A stretch of 64,000 bases of DNA, from assembly GCA_035772405.1 (NCBI GenBank), contig JAYKKM010000209.1, forward strand, positions 1 to 64,000. Reading direction: 5' to 3'. A model generated the notes under the pieces. It saw nothing but the letters and a program-made list of their open reading frames with translations. It was not told the DNA's origin and made no database searches. The position numbers and the translations under genes were made by a program. The DNA is from Chrysogorgia sp. JL179-B06 (lineage: Eukaryota > Cnidaria > Anthozoa > Scleralcyonacea > Chrysogorgiidae). Within the stretch, counting starts at the first letter, position 1. The number at the start of each line of letters is the position of its first letter. Below, one piece after another: positions 11,071 through 20,418 of this stretch.

Positions 11071-11695
11071 GTCCTATACTATACGACGTGTTTCGTTTTC
11101 GCGGAATAACTAATTCGTACGAGTATGGATGTCTTAGAAGTATCTCCAATCTTGCGTACTCGTTGTCTTTCAACTGTTTTATTATTTTCTGAATTTCCAC
11201 TTTGTCGACTCCGTTGAGATAATCGTCTACAATAATTTTCATATCGTTTCTATTAGGGTTGTAGAATGTTACTAACTTTGAGATGTTCTCACGATATGGT
11301 TTACTAATTGAGGTTAGTTGTTGTGTTACGACTATTGTGGATAGGTTGTAATGTCTAGCACTAAAGGCTAGTTTAACTAGTTCGCTTGTTCTGTTTTTAA
11401 CGTCCTGTCCACCAGCACAATCGTCTAGTATTATCAATGAATTGGTGCCTTTATAAATACCAGTCACATATTTGAGAAATACGTTGACCTTATCTTGCTC
11501 ACACTGAATAGCTATAAAGTCTGGGTCTCTCAAGTATTTCCACTCTGTGTACGTTTTGTTCCATTCAAATGTTGGACATATAAGAATGATATGATCGAAG
11601 TGATTCGTGTATTCTTTCTCTATCATATCCAATAGGTAGTGTGTTTTACCACAGGCTGTCATACCAACAATTAGCATGTTAAAAGGCGTTTTCAT
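11057..11695 (-). CDS. A32-like DNA-packaging ATPase (FtsK/HerA superfamily)
   Basis: Predicted ATPase that pumps element DNA into capsids, the counterpart of vaccinia A32 and of the ATP gene of other Polintons. Walker A is GMTACGKT at residues 11-18; Walker B is LIILDD at 87-92, with hydrophobic strand then two acidic residues; a sensor-like STIVVTQQ follows at 119-126. The 212-aa length fits the usual 200-250 aa. The frame is intact. The start is chosen at the ATG preceded by AAGTATAGTAC, the element-wide start motif. The 3' end overlaps the 193-aa gene, and the capsid-protein candidate lies 17 bp upstream. Confidence 0.92.
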   Translation of the reverse strand: MKTPFNMLIVGMTACGKTHYLLDMIEKEYTNHFDHIILICPTFEWNKTYTEWKYLRDPDFIAIQCEQDKVNVFLKYVTGIYKGTNSLIILDDCAGGQDVKNRTSELVKLAFSARHYNLSTIVVTQQLTSISKPYRENISKLVTFYNPNRNDMKIIVDDYLNGVDKVEIQKIIKQLKDNEYARLEILLRHPYSYELVIPRKRNTSYSIGHAKT

Positions 11696-11712
11696 GTACT
11701 ATACTTCACGTA

Positions 11713-12954
11713 TTAGTACTGGATTGATTCTAGGTCGTTGTTGATAAGGTTTATGAGTCCATCGGAGAGTACGAATATTCTACACATAACGTTCGCTGTT
11801 GTGGCTTCTTTATTGATTTCCATCAATATTCCTGACTGAGTGTTCACGATCCTTTTTCCAGTGGCAACTTTCACGTTATCTTCGATAGATCTAAGGTCAA
11901 CAACCAAAGCGAAACCGTCTTTATAAAACTTTTGGACAGTCATATGCTGGTCACAGTCGGCTAGTTTTTGTCTGAATAGTCTTTTCGCTTCTCCCCAGAG
12001 TCTTGATTTCGGTATTCCTTGACTGTATACCATGTTCGGCACACCTTCGATAGTGAGTTTGACTGACTCTATGTTTGGGTAGACGAACTCCTCGCTGTCA
12101 GTTCTTATCTTATTTGTGAAGAGTAGAACGATAGCTTTCATTGATTTTCTTGGTAGGTTAATATTTTCGTTCACTAGTGTGATTCCTTTATCCCACTCCA
12201 CAGTCTTCATTAGTGTGATGTGTTCATATGATAGAGATCTACCTGACGAGTATAGATACGATACTTCATCAGCAATCTCTTGACTTTCGATAGTTTCGTA
12301 CTCCAACTCAAGGTTCTCTAACGTATAGCCAGCCACAGCTGATCCAGATTGAGCCACCATAATATCAGACGCTTTAGGGAGTGTGATTATATACCTGAAA
12401 TTGTTGTTCATGTTGTATGGTGCATATAGACCGTGATCTTCTAGAATCTTGTCGATTTGAACCTTTTGTTTAGTGTCGTGGATAGAGAACATCAGACCAT
12501 CACTAACTTTTTGCACGTCTCCACTGGCCGCACCACTGTCATCATTCGATATTAACTTTCGAAGGTTCTCGTTTGCTAGACCATATTCGATCATAGCCGT
12601 TCGCTCACTGTTAGATTTCCAGAGATCTTTGTACGTACCTATGACGCTTTCACCACTATTGTCGTACACAGTCTCACCTGCTAGTTTTACCACCAGTCTG
12701 TCGAGTAGTAGTCTTGAAAGGTTGTTAAGAAACCATGATTTCACGTTCGAACTTTTAAAGTCGAATAGAAGGTGGAGGCTGGAGGGTACTAAACAAGTGT
12801 TACCCTTTGTTTTCGGGATATTGATGTATAACTCTTCCCCTGGATTGGCTTTGTTGGGGTTTAGCGTTACAACATGACGGGTTCTTGTGCCTTTGATAGA
12901 AGATATTTCACGACGTCTATATCCGGGAAGCAACTCTTTTTCACTAGTATTCAT
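11713..12954 (-). CDS. Putative Polinton major capsid protein
   Basis: The open frame extends to 12972, but the ATG at 12954 (MNTSEKELLPGYRRREIS) is preferred because GTTATAATATAAGC, the recurrent start motif, precedes it. The product is about 413 aa with alternating beta-prone segments, an LPGYRRR start and a D-SGAASGD loop near residue 145. From memory it resembles a widespread cnidarian Polinton family found next to the packaging ATPase. Size, beta-richness and position fit a jelly-roll capsid protein, though it is shorter than many double-jelly-roll MCPs (500-650 aa). Structure prediction would decide. The frame is intact, one of the few in the window. Confidence 0.7.
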   Translation of the reverse strand: MNTSEKELLPGYRRREISSIKGTRTRHVVTLNPNKANPGEELYINIPKTKGNTCLVPSSLHLLFDFKSSNVKSWFLNNLSRLLLDRLVVKLAGETVYDNSGESVIGTYKDLWKSNSERTAMIEYGLANENLRKLISNDDSGAASGDVQKVSDGLMFSIHDTKQKVQIDKILEDHGLYAPYNMNNNFRYIITLPKASDIMVAQSGSAVAGYTLENLELEYETIESQEIADEVSYLYSSGRSLSYEHITLMKTVEWDKGITLVNENINLPRKSMKAIVLLFTNKIRTDSEEFVYPNIESVKLTIEGVPNMVYSQGIPKSRLWGEAKRLFRQKLADCDQHMTVQKFYKDGFALVVDLRSIEDNVKVATGKRIVNTQSGILMEINKEATTANVMCRIFVLSDGLINLINNDLESIQY

Positions 12955-12975
12955 GCTTATATTATAACACATGTT

Positions 12976-13315
12976 TTATTTCCTCTTTTTGTACTGATCG
13001 TAGACGAACCAAGCTAGTGCTATCGCTAGGATCCACAAATTAGACGCTAACCAAGATACACCTCATGCAGCTCCCCACTTTAGCACAGTCGCCACCATGT
13101 TTAGCAGTCCAGACAGTAGAGGGCCAGCTTTTGCGGCTAGATTAGCTATAGCTTTTCCTAATTTTCCAAGTGCTTGACCACCTTTGAAGATAACACTTCT
13201 AGCAGATATTATAATTGTGGTGATAAAAGAGGCTATGGTTATTCCTAAAGCTGAGGCACCCAACCAATTTTCCTTAAACCACTCCTTTATTTTTGTAACT
13301 GAGTGATGTCCTCTT
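12976..13315 (-). pseudogene. Small two-helix membrane protein with internal stop
   Basis: Short hydrophobic protein. One membrane-prone segment is near 13190-13260 (ITIASFITTIIISA), a glycine/alanine-rich amphipathic middle lies near 13090-13180, and a second segment plus basic tail (LAIALAWFVYDQYKKRK) ends at 12976. A TGA at 13063-13065 splits the two segments in the same frame, so it is broken as written. The start is uncertain; the frame overlaps the end of the upstream gene at 13295. It lies between the capsid candidate and the linker proteins, so a membrane-active or minor capsid role is possible. Confidence 0.5.
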
Positions 13316-13809
13316 CTTGTTGTTCTCTAACCTCCTCACGTTCCAATTGATCTAGGGTTCTGTCCCTAGCTGTCTTGAGACCTGTCAATCGTTCATTCAA
13401 CTTGAACTCCTCTGTGGAACCGACTTCCTCTCTGTTAAGAAGGTCTACAGTCTTATTAATAGCGTCCTGAAAAATAGTCGGCTTGTGCTTTTAGAAATAG
13501 TGGTCTAGTGTCTGGATCGATTGTATCACTTGAGTTTAGGACGCCTCTTAACTCACTATTTTCTTTTTCTGTTAACCCAAATACATTATCGTATTTCACT
13601 TCTGTTTCAATTACTGGGAAGTCACTTGAAACTGTGGTGTCTTCTATTTTATCGTCAGTTGTTTGAGTGTCTCCTGTTATAACGTCAGTTGTTGTGTCAG
13701 GGATTTGTTCAACTAACTGCTTAAACTGCTCAATCGCACTTTTACTTTTACTGTCTTTACTGTAGATTAAACCATTTTTTCCAGGTTTTAGAATTATTTT
13801 AGGTCTCAA
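13295..13809 (-). pseudogene. Polinton protein of unknown function, Thr/Glu-rich, frameshifted
   Basis: Begins in frame with RPKIILKPGKNGLIYSKD and includes a Thr/Asp-rich low-complexity part (about residues 35-60). It runs to a stop at 13456 because of a shift in a T5 run near 13469. The next frame continues as a charged, coiled-coil-like tail (LDQLEREEVREQQEED) to a stop at 13295. There is no good ATG at the start, and the preceding gene ends only 5 bp upstream. The two may therefore be one longer protein (about 360 aa) broken by another shift near 13815. Function unknown. Confidence 0.5.
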
Positions 13810-13813
13810 ATAT

Positions 13814-14401
13814 TCACCATCTTTGTTTTATCGGTTTGAAAAGAATAGAACCTGAGGTTGTCACGTATGACCTATTGACTATATTCCTTGACACATCGTC
13901 ATTACTAAGTCTTTTTTTATACAATCTATGTATTTTTCTATCTATTAGATTGGTTCTTTTTACACCATTTATTATTGACTTTTTGTTGTCTCCTTTTAGT
14001 TCTTTCAGTCTTCTTTCGATTTCGTTCGCCTCTTCGAAAGCTAAATTAAAGCTCTCATCATGGACGTCACCATATGTCACCGGTTCAGCAAACACTACTG
14101 CTGGGGCCTTAGCGGTGACATCACTGCCCTTACTAGTGATTAACACTGTTTTCCCATCTTTTCCGCCTGTGAATAATGTCTCCATATATCTGTTTTGCAC
14201 TCTGTGTGATATGTCTCTCTTCTCCATCTCTGTTTCTACCCTAGTGATTCTGTCATGTATACTACTATATTCTAGTCCTGTATCATCTTCTATGAGTATA
14301 TTATTGAGCATGTCGAACTCTTCTTTTAACTGTTCGTCTGTATATTTCTCAAACTTGTCACGGTCTTGCATTTCGATTTCATCAAATCCTCCTTCAGCCA
14401 T
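13814..14401 (-). CDS. Polinton protein of unknown function, 195 aa, coiled-coil
   Basis: Acidic N-terminus (MAEGGFDEIEMQDRDKFEKY), predicted helices with charged heptads near residues 20-70 and 120-165 (NEIERRLKELKGDNKK), and a short beta-prone segment near residues 75-105 (KTVLITSKGSDVTAKAPAVV). AGTGTATA immediately precedes the ATG, as at the integrase start. It lies 6 bp from the integrase stop. It may be the N-terminal part of a larger protein continuing in the frame at 13809. No enzymatic motif is seen; a structural or scaffolding role is a contextual guess. Confidence 0.6.
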   Translation of the reverse strand: MAEGGFDEIEMQDRDKFEKYTDEQLKEEFDMLNNILIEDDTGLEYSSIHDRITRVETEMEKRDISHRVQNRYMETLFTGGKDGKTVLITSKGSDVTAKAPAVVFAEPVTYGDVHDESFNLAFEEANEIERRLKELKGDNKKSIINGVKRTNLIDRKIHRLYKKRLSNDDVSRNIVNRSYVTTSGSILFKPIKQRW

Positions 14402-14407
14402 TATACA

Positions 14408-15488
14408 CTACTCGATATTTTGAATATCGCTTTCTGGTACCCACGAATTGTGTTTACTATCATAGCCAAGCCACTTGACTAAAACCATCTCCTTACCTCC
14501 CACCTTCTTTCTCTTCACTATCTTCTCGACCTTGTAAACATCATCTTTTTTATTAACAGCTGATAGCTCTTCCTCGTAGAACTTACCAATGATAGGTTCC
14601 TCTTCATGGTCCTCTATCTCGTACACGGTAGGATCACCACGTATGACCTTTGTCACTTTGAATAGCTCCTCAGTGAAGTTAGCCTCGTACCCTTTCGCGA
14701 ATATGCTCTTGTACTTTGATATCCTGACAGTCTCACCTACTTTAAACTTTGGTAGTGGGTAGTCACCGAAGTGGTGTCCAAACAACGTAGTCCACACTTC
14801 GTTTTCGTTTTTCTTGCTCACATCTTTAGGTTTCATTAGAATAGTACTGTGTTTGGTATTGTTGTAATTTTCAATGAGTTGATCTAAAATGTCAATCCAC
14901 TTGTACGTTCCTTTACTGTAGAAGTATTTCCACATAGACGTCTTGAGTGTTCTGTTAAACCGTTCCACGACTGCTGCCTTTTTGTCAGAGTTTGTGCTGA
15001 AGTACTTCACGTTGTGTTTATCCAATAGATCCTTCACACCAACGTTGTAGAATTCCTTACCATCGTCAAACTGAACCAGCTTTGGATACTCGCCAAATCT
15101 AACCTTAGGCCTTCTCTAGTAACTTTGCGACAGCCTTAGTCATGTTTTTCGTGTCTTTCCTGTAGACAGGTATGGTAAACGCATACCTACTAAGGATCTC
15201 AGTGGCTGTTAGTATCCAGTAGTACCCGTTGTTCTTGTGCTTGTACTTGCCCATATCAACCAAGTCCATCTGTATCTGCTCACCTAGATAGTCAACAAAC
15301 GTTTGTCTAAACTTATGTTTCTTAACAACTGGTTTGTACCTAGTGTATGTGTCTTGAGATTTTAGCCAGTCCTTTATCTTTGCCCTACTAACGTTTAGAC
15401 CGTCTTCTTGTGCCTTTTGGTACAGCCTCTCAGCAGACTGGTAACCAGTTGATGGGTTGTAGTAAATATCTCTTAGTTCTTGCTCCAT
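14408..15488 (-). pseudogene. Polinton integrase (rve-type DDE) with chromodomain, frameshifted
   Basis: Would cut and join the element ends, generating the 6-bp duplication. The N-terminal helical region reads TGYQSAERLYQKAQEDGLNVSRAKIKDWL-like. The core has D in QMDLVDMG (about 15270), D in VQFDDGKEF (about 15070) and E in AAVVERFNRTLK (about 14968), the D,D-35-E arrangement. The C-terminal chromodomain (14410-14540) has VEKIVKRK and VKWLGYDSKHNSWVPE with the aromatic cage W and Y. A one-base shift at about 15105 separates the first Asp from the rest. The start is the ATG at 15488 after GTAGTGTAT. Confidence 0.92.
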
Positions 15489-15493
15489 ATACA

Positions 15494-16139
15494 CTACATG
15501 ATATGTAAATCTAACAGTACCTCACCAACGTTAACACTGTTATCGTCCTGGTCTGTTATCTTGAACTCTAGTTGGTTGATAACTCCTTTGTTTATTGGGA
15601 TTTTCGACCCAACACCAAAATGTTGTACAGAGCCCTTAAGTGTCTGCGTGCTAGTTATTGGCAGTACTGTGATACAGTCACTTTTGTTACCATTAACTAT
15701 GTTATTAGATCTGTCCACGATACTAGACGTTACTTGTATGTATTTCAGTCCTCTGTTAACGTTCACAACGTTGGGACTGGTTTTTGTGGCGGCTATTGTA
15801 GTGTTTTCGTCAAATCCTAAGAGTTGTCCAAATTTAAACAGTTCTATTTGTTGATCAGTTGTTATCGTACACGTCCGAGTCGTGTCTGTTAGCTACTAGC
15901 TTGACGTCTCCTAACTCTTTCAAGTCGTCGGCAATCATTTTAAAGGTGTGGTACCCAGGACTAAAAACGTGGTCACTACTGTTATAAGTTATCTTGTTGT
16001 TAGCTGTGGTTACGTTAACGTAATCCCAAAAGATGGTTGCCTTCTTCACTAGTAAGTGAGGGTCTGAGTTAGTTGTTAGAATTGACTCTGGTAGGTCTAT
16101 AGTTTTCGTTGAACTACTAATCAATACTACCACTCTCAT
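15494..16139 (-). pseudogene. Putative minor capsid (penton-like) protein, frameshifted
   Basis: About 215 aa in two frames, 16139-15855 and about 15860-15494, joined by a shift near 15862. Beta-rich. The second half contains a FGQLLGFDENTT block and a VNRGLKYIQV block, which I associate with a Polinton virion-protein family that usually accompanies the MCP and ATPase. A single jelly roll is plausible from length and composition, but not shown. The ATG is embedded in CGTACGTTATATG and lies only 17 bp from the start of the divergent gene at 16157. Confidence 0.5.
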
Positions 16140-16162
16140 ATAACGTACGGTATGTTATGATG
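16137..16162. promoter_or_regulatory. 17-bp bidirectional start region with palindromic core
   Basis: The leftward gene starts at 16139 and the rightward gene at 16157. Only ATAACGTACGGTATGTT lies between. The segment including both start codons is close to a palindrome around ACGTAC, so each gene sees nearly the same GTAT(R)TTATATG-like sequence before its ATG. It is the divide between the leftward and rightward gene clusters. Confidence 0.6.
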
Positions 16163-16840
16163 GACGCGTTCAAAAGAAAGTACCCTTATGCTGACAAGAA
16201 TAGGTTTTTTCTTGACGTTGACGACAATATGCATATACATATATTCTTCGTGACGAAAACTAATATTGGTGACGTTTCGATAGACTCGAGTAGGTTTAAG
16301 AGTAACCCGGAGTATACTAAGTATCTAACGATAAACAAGCCAATGATAGTTGACCAAAAAGAAATAGCTAACGCCATACGCGTGGCTAAGCTGAATCTAG
16401 TGAAAAAGTATCCTCACATCACTTTTGAGCAAGTTTGAGTTCGATCCAACTGTCTCACAAGATGGTGAGGTTAATGGCGTTGACATATATTTTAGAAACA
16501 ACGACATCATAAGCACGAACATAACTAGTGATACCTTCAAAAACGATAAGAGTATGTGGATTTGGTTACACAACAACAAGTCTCCAAAAAGTCACGACGA
16601 CAAGTTCCCAATAATATGGCTATCTGGTGGAACTATCCAACCATTACCGAAAGGTCGTAAGAACCACTGGGGACTTTGGGATGGCTATCCAACGGAAAAC
16701 GTGTTGAACTACTCAGTGAATAACTTTAGAGTCTTCGTTAGTCAAAAGAGCTACTTTCTCTCAAAGCTACCGATATTGCAAATCACCACGTCAAAGACAA
16801 AGTCAAAGTGGGGACGATAATGAGAGCTACTATAGAGTAG
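16157..16840 (+). pseudogene. Polinton protein of unknown function, two frameshifts
   Basis: First gene of the rightward cluster. It opens MMDAFKRKYPYADKNRFFLD and runs to 16438. It continues in another frame (SKFEFDPTVSQDGEVNGVD) to about 16770, then in a third to a stop at 16840. The total would be about 225 aa. The middle has W-rich beta-prone sequence (WIWLHNN, IIWLSGG, KNHWGLWDG). I looked for an adenain-like H-D/E-C triad because Polintons need a maturation protease: an HWGLW motif is present, but no convincing catalytic Cys follows. Function unknown. Confidence 0.5.
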
Positions 16841-17790
16841 TGTTTGCGACTTATTGTGCAAGTTTCTGTTGTGGAGTGTCGTTACAACACTTGTCACCCT
16901 CGCAAGAAGTTCACCCTGTTATCACGAGTGTAATGAGGTTTCATCTGTACTTTACTATTAGAAGACTTCTCAGAAGGATGGAAGGTGGTGAGAGTATGAG
17001 ATCGATAAGTAGAGAGTTTGATGCTGGAGAATTGTATGGTAAGACAGACAAGATTCCCAGAAAACATTACTACCAAGGTAAAGTCCTTGCTGACGGTACA
17101 ACAGGTGAGGAGAGAGTCTTCACGATTAACGACGTTAGGGACGACTACAAACGATACGTTCCTCTGGTGTCGAATGGTCTCACCAACATTGGGAGACAAT
17201 ACCTAAACCAGTCCATAGAGGCCTTTGTTTACTCTACACTTGGTGCACAAGCGAGGACACGTGTGTCAGTCGTTGGTGATTCCGCAGGTAGTCTAGAGAC
17301 TCAGCAAGAGTTCCGAAAGTTGGTGGAGGATAGTGTTATAAACTACGACGTGTCAACGTGGATTCTCAACATGAATAAGTCGATTAGAGACACTAACGTT
17401 GTCCAAAATCTTGCGCTATCACCGTCTACGTGGTTAATGCCAAGTAACGTAGTAATCCTCAAGAACAAAATCGCTGGGTACAACAACCTATTGAAGACTG
17501 CTACACAGAGTATGAAGTTTGGGGTAAATAGTGGGTTAAACTACACAGAAACGACGGATGTCAAGAAAGTACACCAAGAAGGTGGAGAGCATTTGGAGAC
17601 ACTTGATAAACCAAAGGTGACGAATCGTCTGACACCAAACGTGACACACCAGGAGACACTTGATAAACCAAAGGTGACACACCGTCTGGAGGCATCGAAG
17701 GTGACACCAGGTGACAACACGACAGAGTTGGGGCTAGTTATAGTGGTTTCGGCTGTGTCTGGCTACTTAGTAAGCAAATATGTGTTATAA
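16820..17790 (+). CDS. Polinton structural protein candidate with C-terminal anchor
   Basis: The open frame reads from about 16801; the initiator is unclear. An ATG at 16820 is in a different frame and a two-base (AG) duplication next to it may be the cause. The N-terminus has YRVVFATYCASFCCGVS, a Cys-rich segment. The middle has GLTNIGRQYLNQSIEAFVYSTLGAQ, helix-rich and strongly recalling a conserved cnidarian Polinton family. Near residues 235-285 there is a short repeat (ETLDKPKVT.RL twice), then a membrane segment near the C-terminus (LGLVIVVSAVSGYLVSKYVL). It probably decorates virions or the membrane; this is inference. Confidence 0.6.
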
Positions 17791-17795
17791 CATAA

Positions 17796-18703
17796 ATGAG
17801 TCTACGCTATGGGTTTGAGGACAGAGACTACGAGAGCGACCCTAAATTGAGTGTGAGCGGTGGGAGGATGTCTGGAGATATAGATATGACGCTCGGAGCA
17901 CTCAAAAACATAGCAGATCCAGTCGATGATTTGGATGCTATCAGTAGAAAAGTGTTGTCCGTATACTTATCGCAATACTTTAAAACGCAGTCTTATAATG
18001 TTATATTTGACTTTAACATCACAAAACACGCTATGAGTATGGTGGAATACCACAATGGAACAAATAAAGTGAAAACCATTACAGATAAAACAAATATGTT
18101 AGTACAACATGATCCAACGTATGGTCCTATTATTGGTGTTAACAATGGTCATAGATTCCTATCCCCCTGAACTAACTCCAATTCCGTTTGAAGCTGGAGT
18201 ACACTTTAACTGTCCACGTATGCAATACTGTGACATATCCGTTTTTATAGTAGTAAGGTTAGCCATGAGGGTTTTCTACGACAGATTGGGAGGCGATTAT
18301 CTCGAACGATGATGGAGCGTGGGACAAATACATAGGGTACAAGGGAGGTGATAAATTATCATATGGTGGTGGTGATCCAGCAAAGGAGTACACGTGTACA
18401 ATCCCAAATAATATCGACACCACCAAGAGACATATGATATCAATACATTGGCGGATAGGTAACTCCTACGTTAAGGTGAACAACATAAGATCAACAGACT
18501 CAGACTTCGTAGCTAATCACAAAAAGATAGGGTCTCCTTACGTAAACGATCTTTGGAATTCATCGACCAAAAATACTACTAGCACCCTATAAGTACCCAT
18601 CTTTGATAGAGTTCTACGGTGTGAAGGTTGTCTCTGGCTACATGACGAGTCGAGACATAATACTAGTTGGTAGAGATATGATGAAGGAATATGGAGTAAG
18701 TTA
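17796..18703 (+). pseudogene. Fibre-like/receptor-binding-type structural protein, frameshifted
   Basis: The N-terminal part contains SGGRMSGDIDMTLGALKNIADP followed by DAISRKVL. This is the motif M-SG-I-M-...-I-NL-P-...-DA-KKYV typical of trimeric viral and phage tail-fibre shafts, here at residues 20-50. The downstream part is beta-rich and continues in other frames after shifts near 18165, 18290 and 18590, to a stop at 18703, for about 300 aa in all. TGTTATAACATAA precedes the ATG. The start lies 6 bp after the previous stop. It is probably a capsid-attached appendage. As written it is not translatable in full. Confidence 0.6.
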
Positions 18704-19210
18704 ATGAGGAAGAAGTCAGTTGTTGATTTCAATCACATATCAAAGGATATGTCAGAGGAAGAGGAGCTAAAGCTCAAACGCTTGTACGCGTACTACCACA
18801 AACTAGAAGCCTGTTACAAATGGAAATACAAGAGGTTGAAGAAAGTTAAACTATCGTTAAACATGATTAGCATAGGGTTAACGACAGTAGGGATTGTAGC
18901 TGGATCGATAACCGCTAACCCTCTAATCATTGCTTGTATTAGTGGTCCTGGTGTGATCATCCAAGGCTATTTAGCTAAATCCAATCTGCCGAGTAGAGTG
19001 GAGCATTGTAAGTTCGCACACACTAGCTACAAAAAGATACTGACACAACTAAGATCGTATCTTAGAGGTCTTCCTTACAACGAGTCAATGTTCCTCTCAG
19101 ACGTTAAAGTGTTGGACGATATTGTGACTGACTTATGCCCACCAATCAATGGAATGGTGAAAAGGTACAACAAAGTGTATGACGAGACCAAACGTTCCAA
19201 AATAGGGTAA
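18704..19210 (+). CDS. Two-pass membrane protein, 168 aa
   Basis: Basic N-terminal half with charged helices (EEEELKLKRLYAYYHKLEACYKWKYKRLKKVK). One long or two short hydrophobic segments lie at about residues 50-90 (MISIGLTTVGIVAGSITANPLIIACISGPGVIIQGYLA), then a soluble helical C-terminus. The organisation resembles SLATT-like 2TM proteins in general outline, but I see no diagnostic residues. The ATG follows the fibre-gene stop directly. Intact. Role unknown; could be a virion membrane or host-interaction protein. Confidence 0.6.
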   Translation: MRKKSVVDFNHISKDMSEEEELKLKRLYAYYHKLEACYKWKYKRLKKVKLSLNMISIGLTTVGIVAGSITANPLIIACISGPGVIIQGYLAKSNLPSRVEHCKFAHTSYKKILTQLRSYLRGLPYNESMFLSDVKVLDDIVTDLCPPINGMVKRYNKVYDETKRSKIG

Positions 19211-19412
19211 GATACAAGGGGTGACTCACCCCACACACGGCCACACACGGTCGGTCTACGTATCAGAACCAGGAGTGTGTTCCACATGAAAGACGACGAG
19301 AGCTGACACCCTATTAAGATGTCCTAATAGCATGCAAATAGTAGTAAAATATTAAGACACTACATGTGACCCCCTACTCGTGGTGTGTTTGTGATCGATA
19401 GAAGGGTAATTT

Positions 19413-19443
19413 TGACCAACACCCCAAAACGGGGTGTTGGTCA
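19413..19443. terminator. Perfect 13-bp hairpin between rightward genes
   Basis: TGACCAACACCCC at 19413-19425 pairs perfectly with GGGGTGTTGGTCA at 19431-19443 around an AAAAC loop. It lies in the 320-bp gap between the 18704-19210 gene and the Bro-N gene at 19533. A structured 3' end or a protein-binding site is possible; the label terminator is a guess from position. Confidence 0.4.
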
Positions 19444-19532
19444 GATCATGTGTTTGTGCTATTAAGTGGTTTACTTTCTTAAGATGACTGCTATTTAAAC
19501 ACAAAAATAAAACCTGTGGTATATTATAGGTG

Positions 19533-20338
19533 ATGAGTATCACTAAAATATTTAGAAATAACGACATGTCAGTCCACTACTATTAAAGATGGAGACAATA
19601 TATGGTTCTATGGAAAAGAAGTCGCTAAGGCACTAGGGTAATAAAAACGCGAAGTGGGCTATCAGTGTACACGTTGATGATACATATAAGGTCAAACGAG
19701 AGGTGTTTGAAGGGGGGCGCGAATCACGCCCCCCTTTAAACTTACAACCAAACACGATACTCATATCGGAGCCAGGAGTTTACGCTCTAGTCTTCTCATC
19801 AAAACTCGAGTCAGCCAAGAAGTTTCAAAAATGGGTATTCACAGAAGTCCTACCATCTATTAGAAAGACAGGTGTTTACACACAATACAACCAGTTATCA
19901 ATAATGAATGAGACAGATTTACACTACGACATTGTGAAGTACATTAGAGAGTACCATCCAACAATAGTCATCCCAGGGTTGGGAGAATACCAAGACACAT
20001 CTACTAAAAGAATAGATGGATGGAAGAAGGGTTATAGTGGTGGACAACCAGATTTGATAGTTCCGCAACTACATAAGAGATACAATGGTTTTGCTATAGA
20101 GTTCAAAACACCGAAAGGTAATGGGGTTATTAGGGATAACCAGTTGAGGGTATTAAGGAGACTAAGATCACAAGGGTACAACACGTTACTATCCTCAGAC
20201 CAACATGAGATAATACATTTCATAGAGACATATATGAGAGACTCCAGAGTCCTGTGTGAGTACTGTAATAGGAGATTCAAGAGTGAAACCACACTATCTA
20301 ATCACCAAAAATACTTTCATCGAATACTCTATCTGTGA
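19533..20338 (+). pseudogene. Bro-N / VRR-NUC nuclease / C2H2 zinc-finger fusion, frameshifted
   Basis: Three modules. First, a Bro-N domain (19533 to about 19880): FRNNDMSV, then IWFYGKEVAKALG, VHVDDTYKVKREV, PNTILISEPGVYALVF and AKKFQKWVFTEVLPSIRKTG. Bro-N is a DNA-binding domain of large DNA viruses and phages. Second, a VRR-NUC nuclease-like module (19920-20210): GQPDLIVP and FAIEFKTPKGNG supply the PD-(D/E)xK-type D...ExK signature. Third, a C2H2 finger, CEYCNRRF...H....H, at 20257-20325. Shifts near 19577 and 19637 break the Bro-N part; the frame is open from 19703. GGTATATTATAGGTG precedes the ATG at 19533. It may act in element replication, recombination or host regulation. Confidence 0.75.
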
Positions 20339-20402
20339 GATGATCTGTTAGATGACTGTGAGATAACCTGTGAGATGACTGTGAGATGATCTGTGACGAG
20401 AT
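20335..20402. repeat. Short GTGAGATGA(T/C)CTGT-type direct repeats
   Basis: Four to five imperfect copies of a 13-16 bp phrase (GTGAGATGATCTGT, GATGACTGTGAGATAACCTG and similar) fill the gap between the Bro-N gene and the next gene. They could be operator-like sites or a simple minisatellite. Confidence 0.5.
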
Positions 20403-20418
20403 ATCACGTATAACATAG

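Noticed and set aside
13836..14423. 195-codon plus-strand frame opposite the Polinton 195-aa protein
   Set aside because: Ser/Leu-rich antisense translation; the minus-strand frame fits the operon-like layout and has the start motif.
18704..19210. Assignment of the membrane protein as a SLATT-family effector
   Set aside because: Only the two-helix outline matches; no diagnostic residues or partner genes are present.
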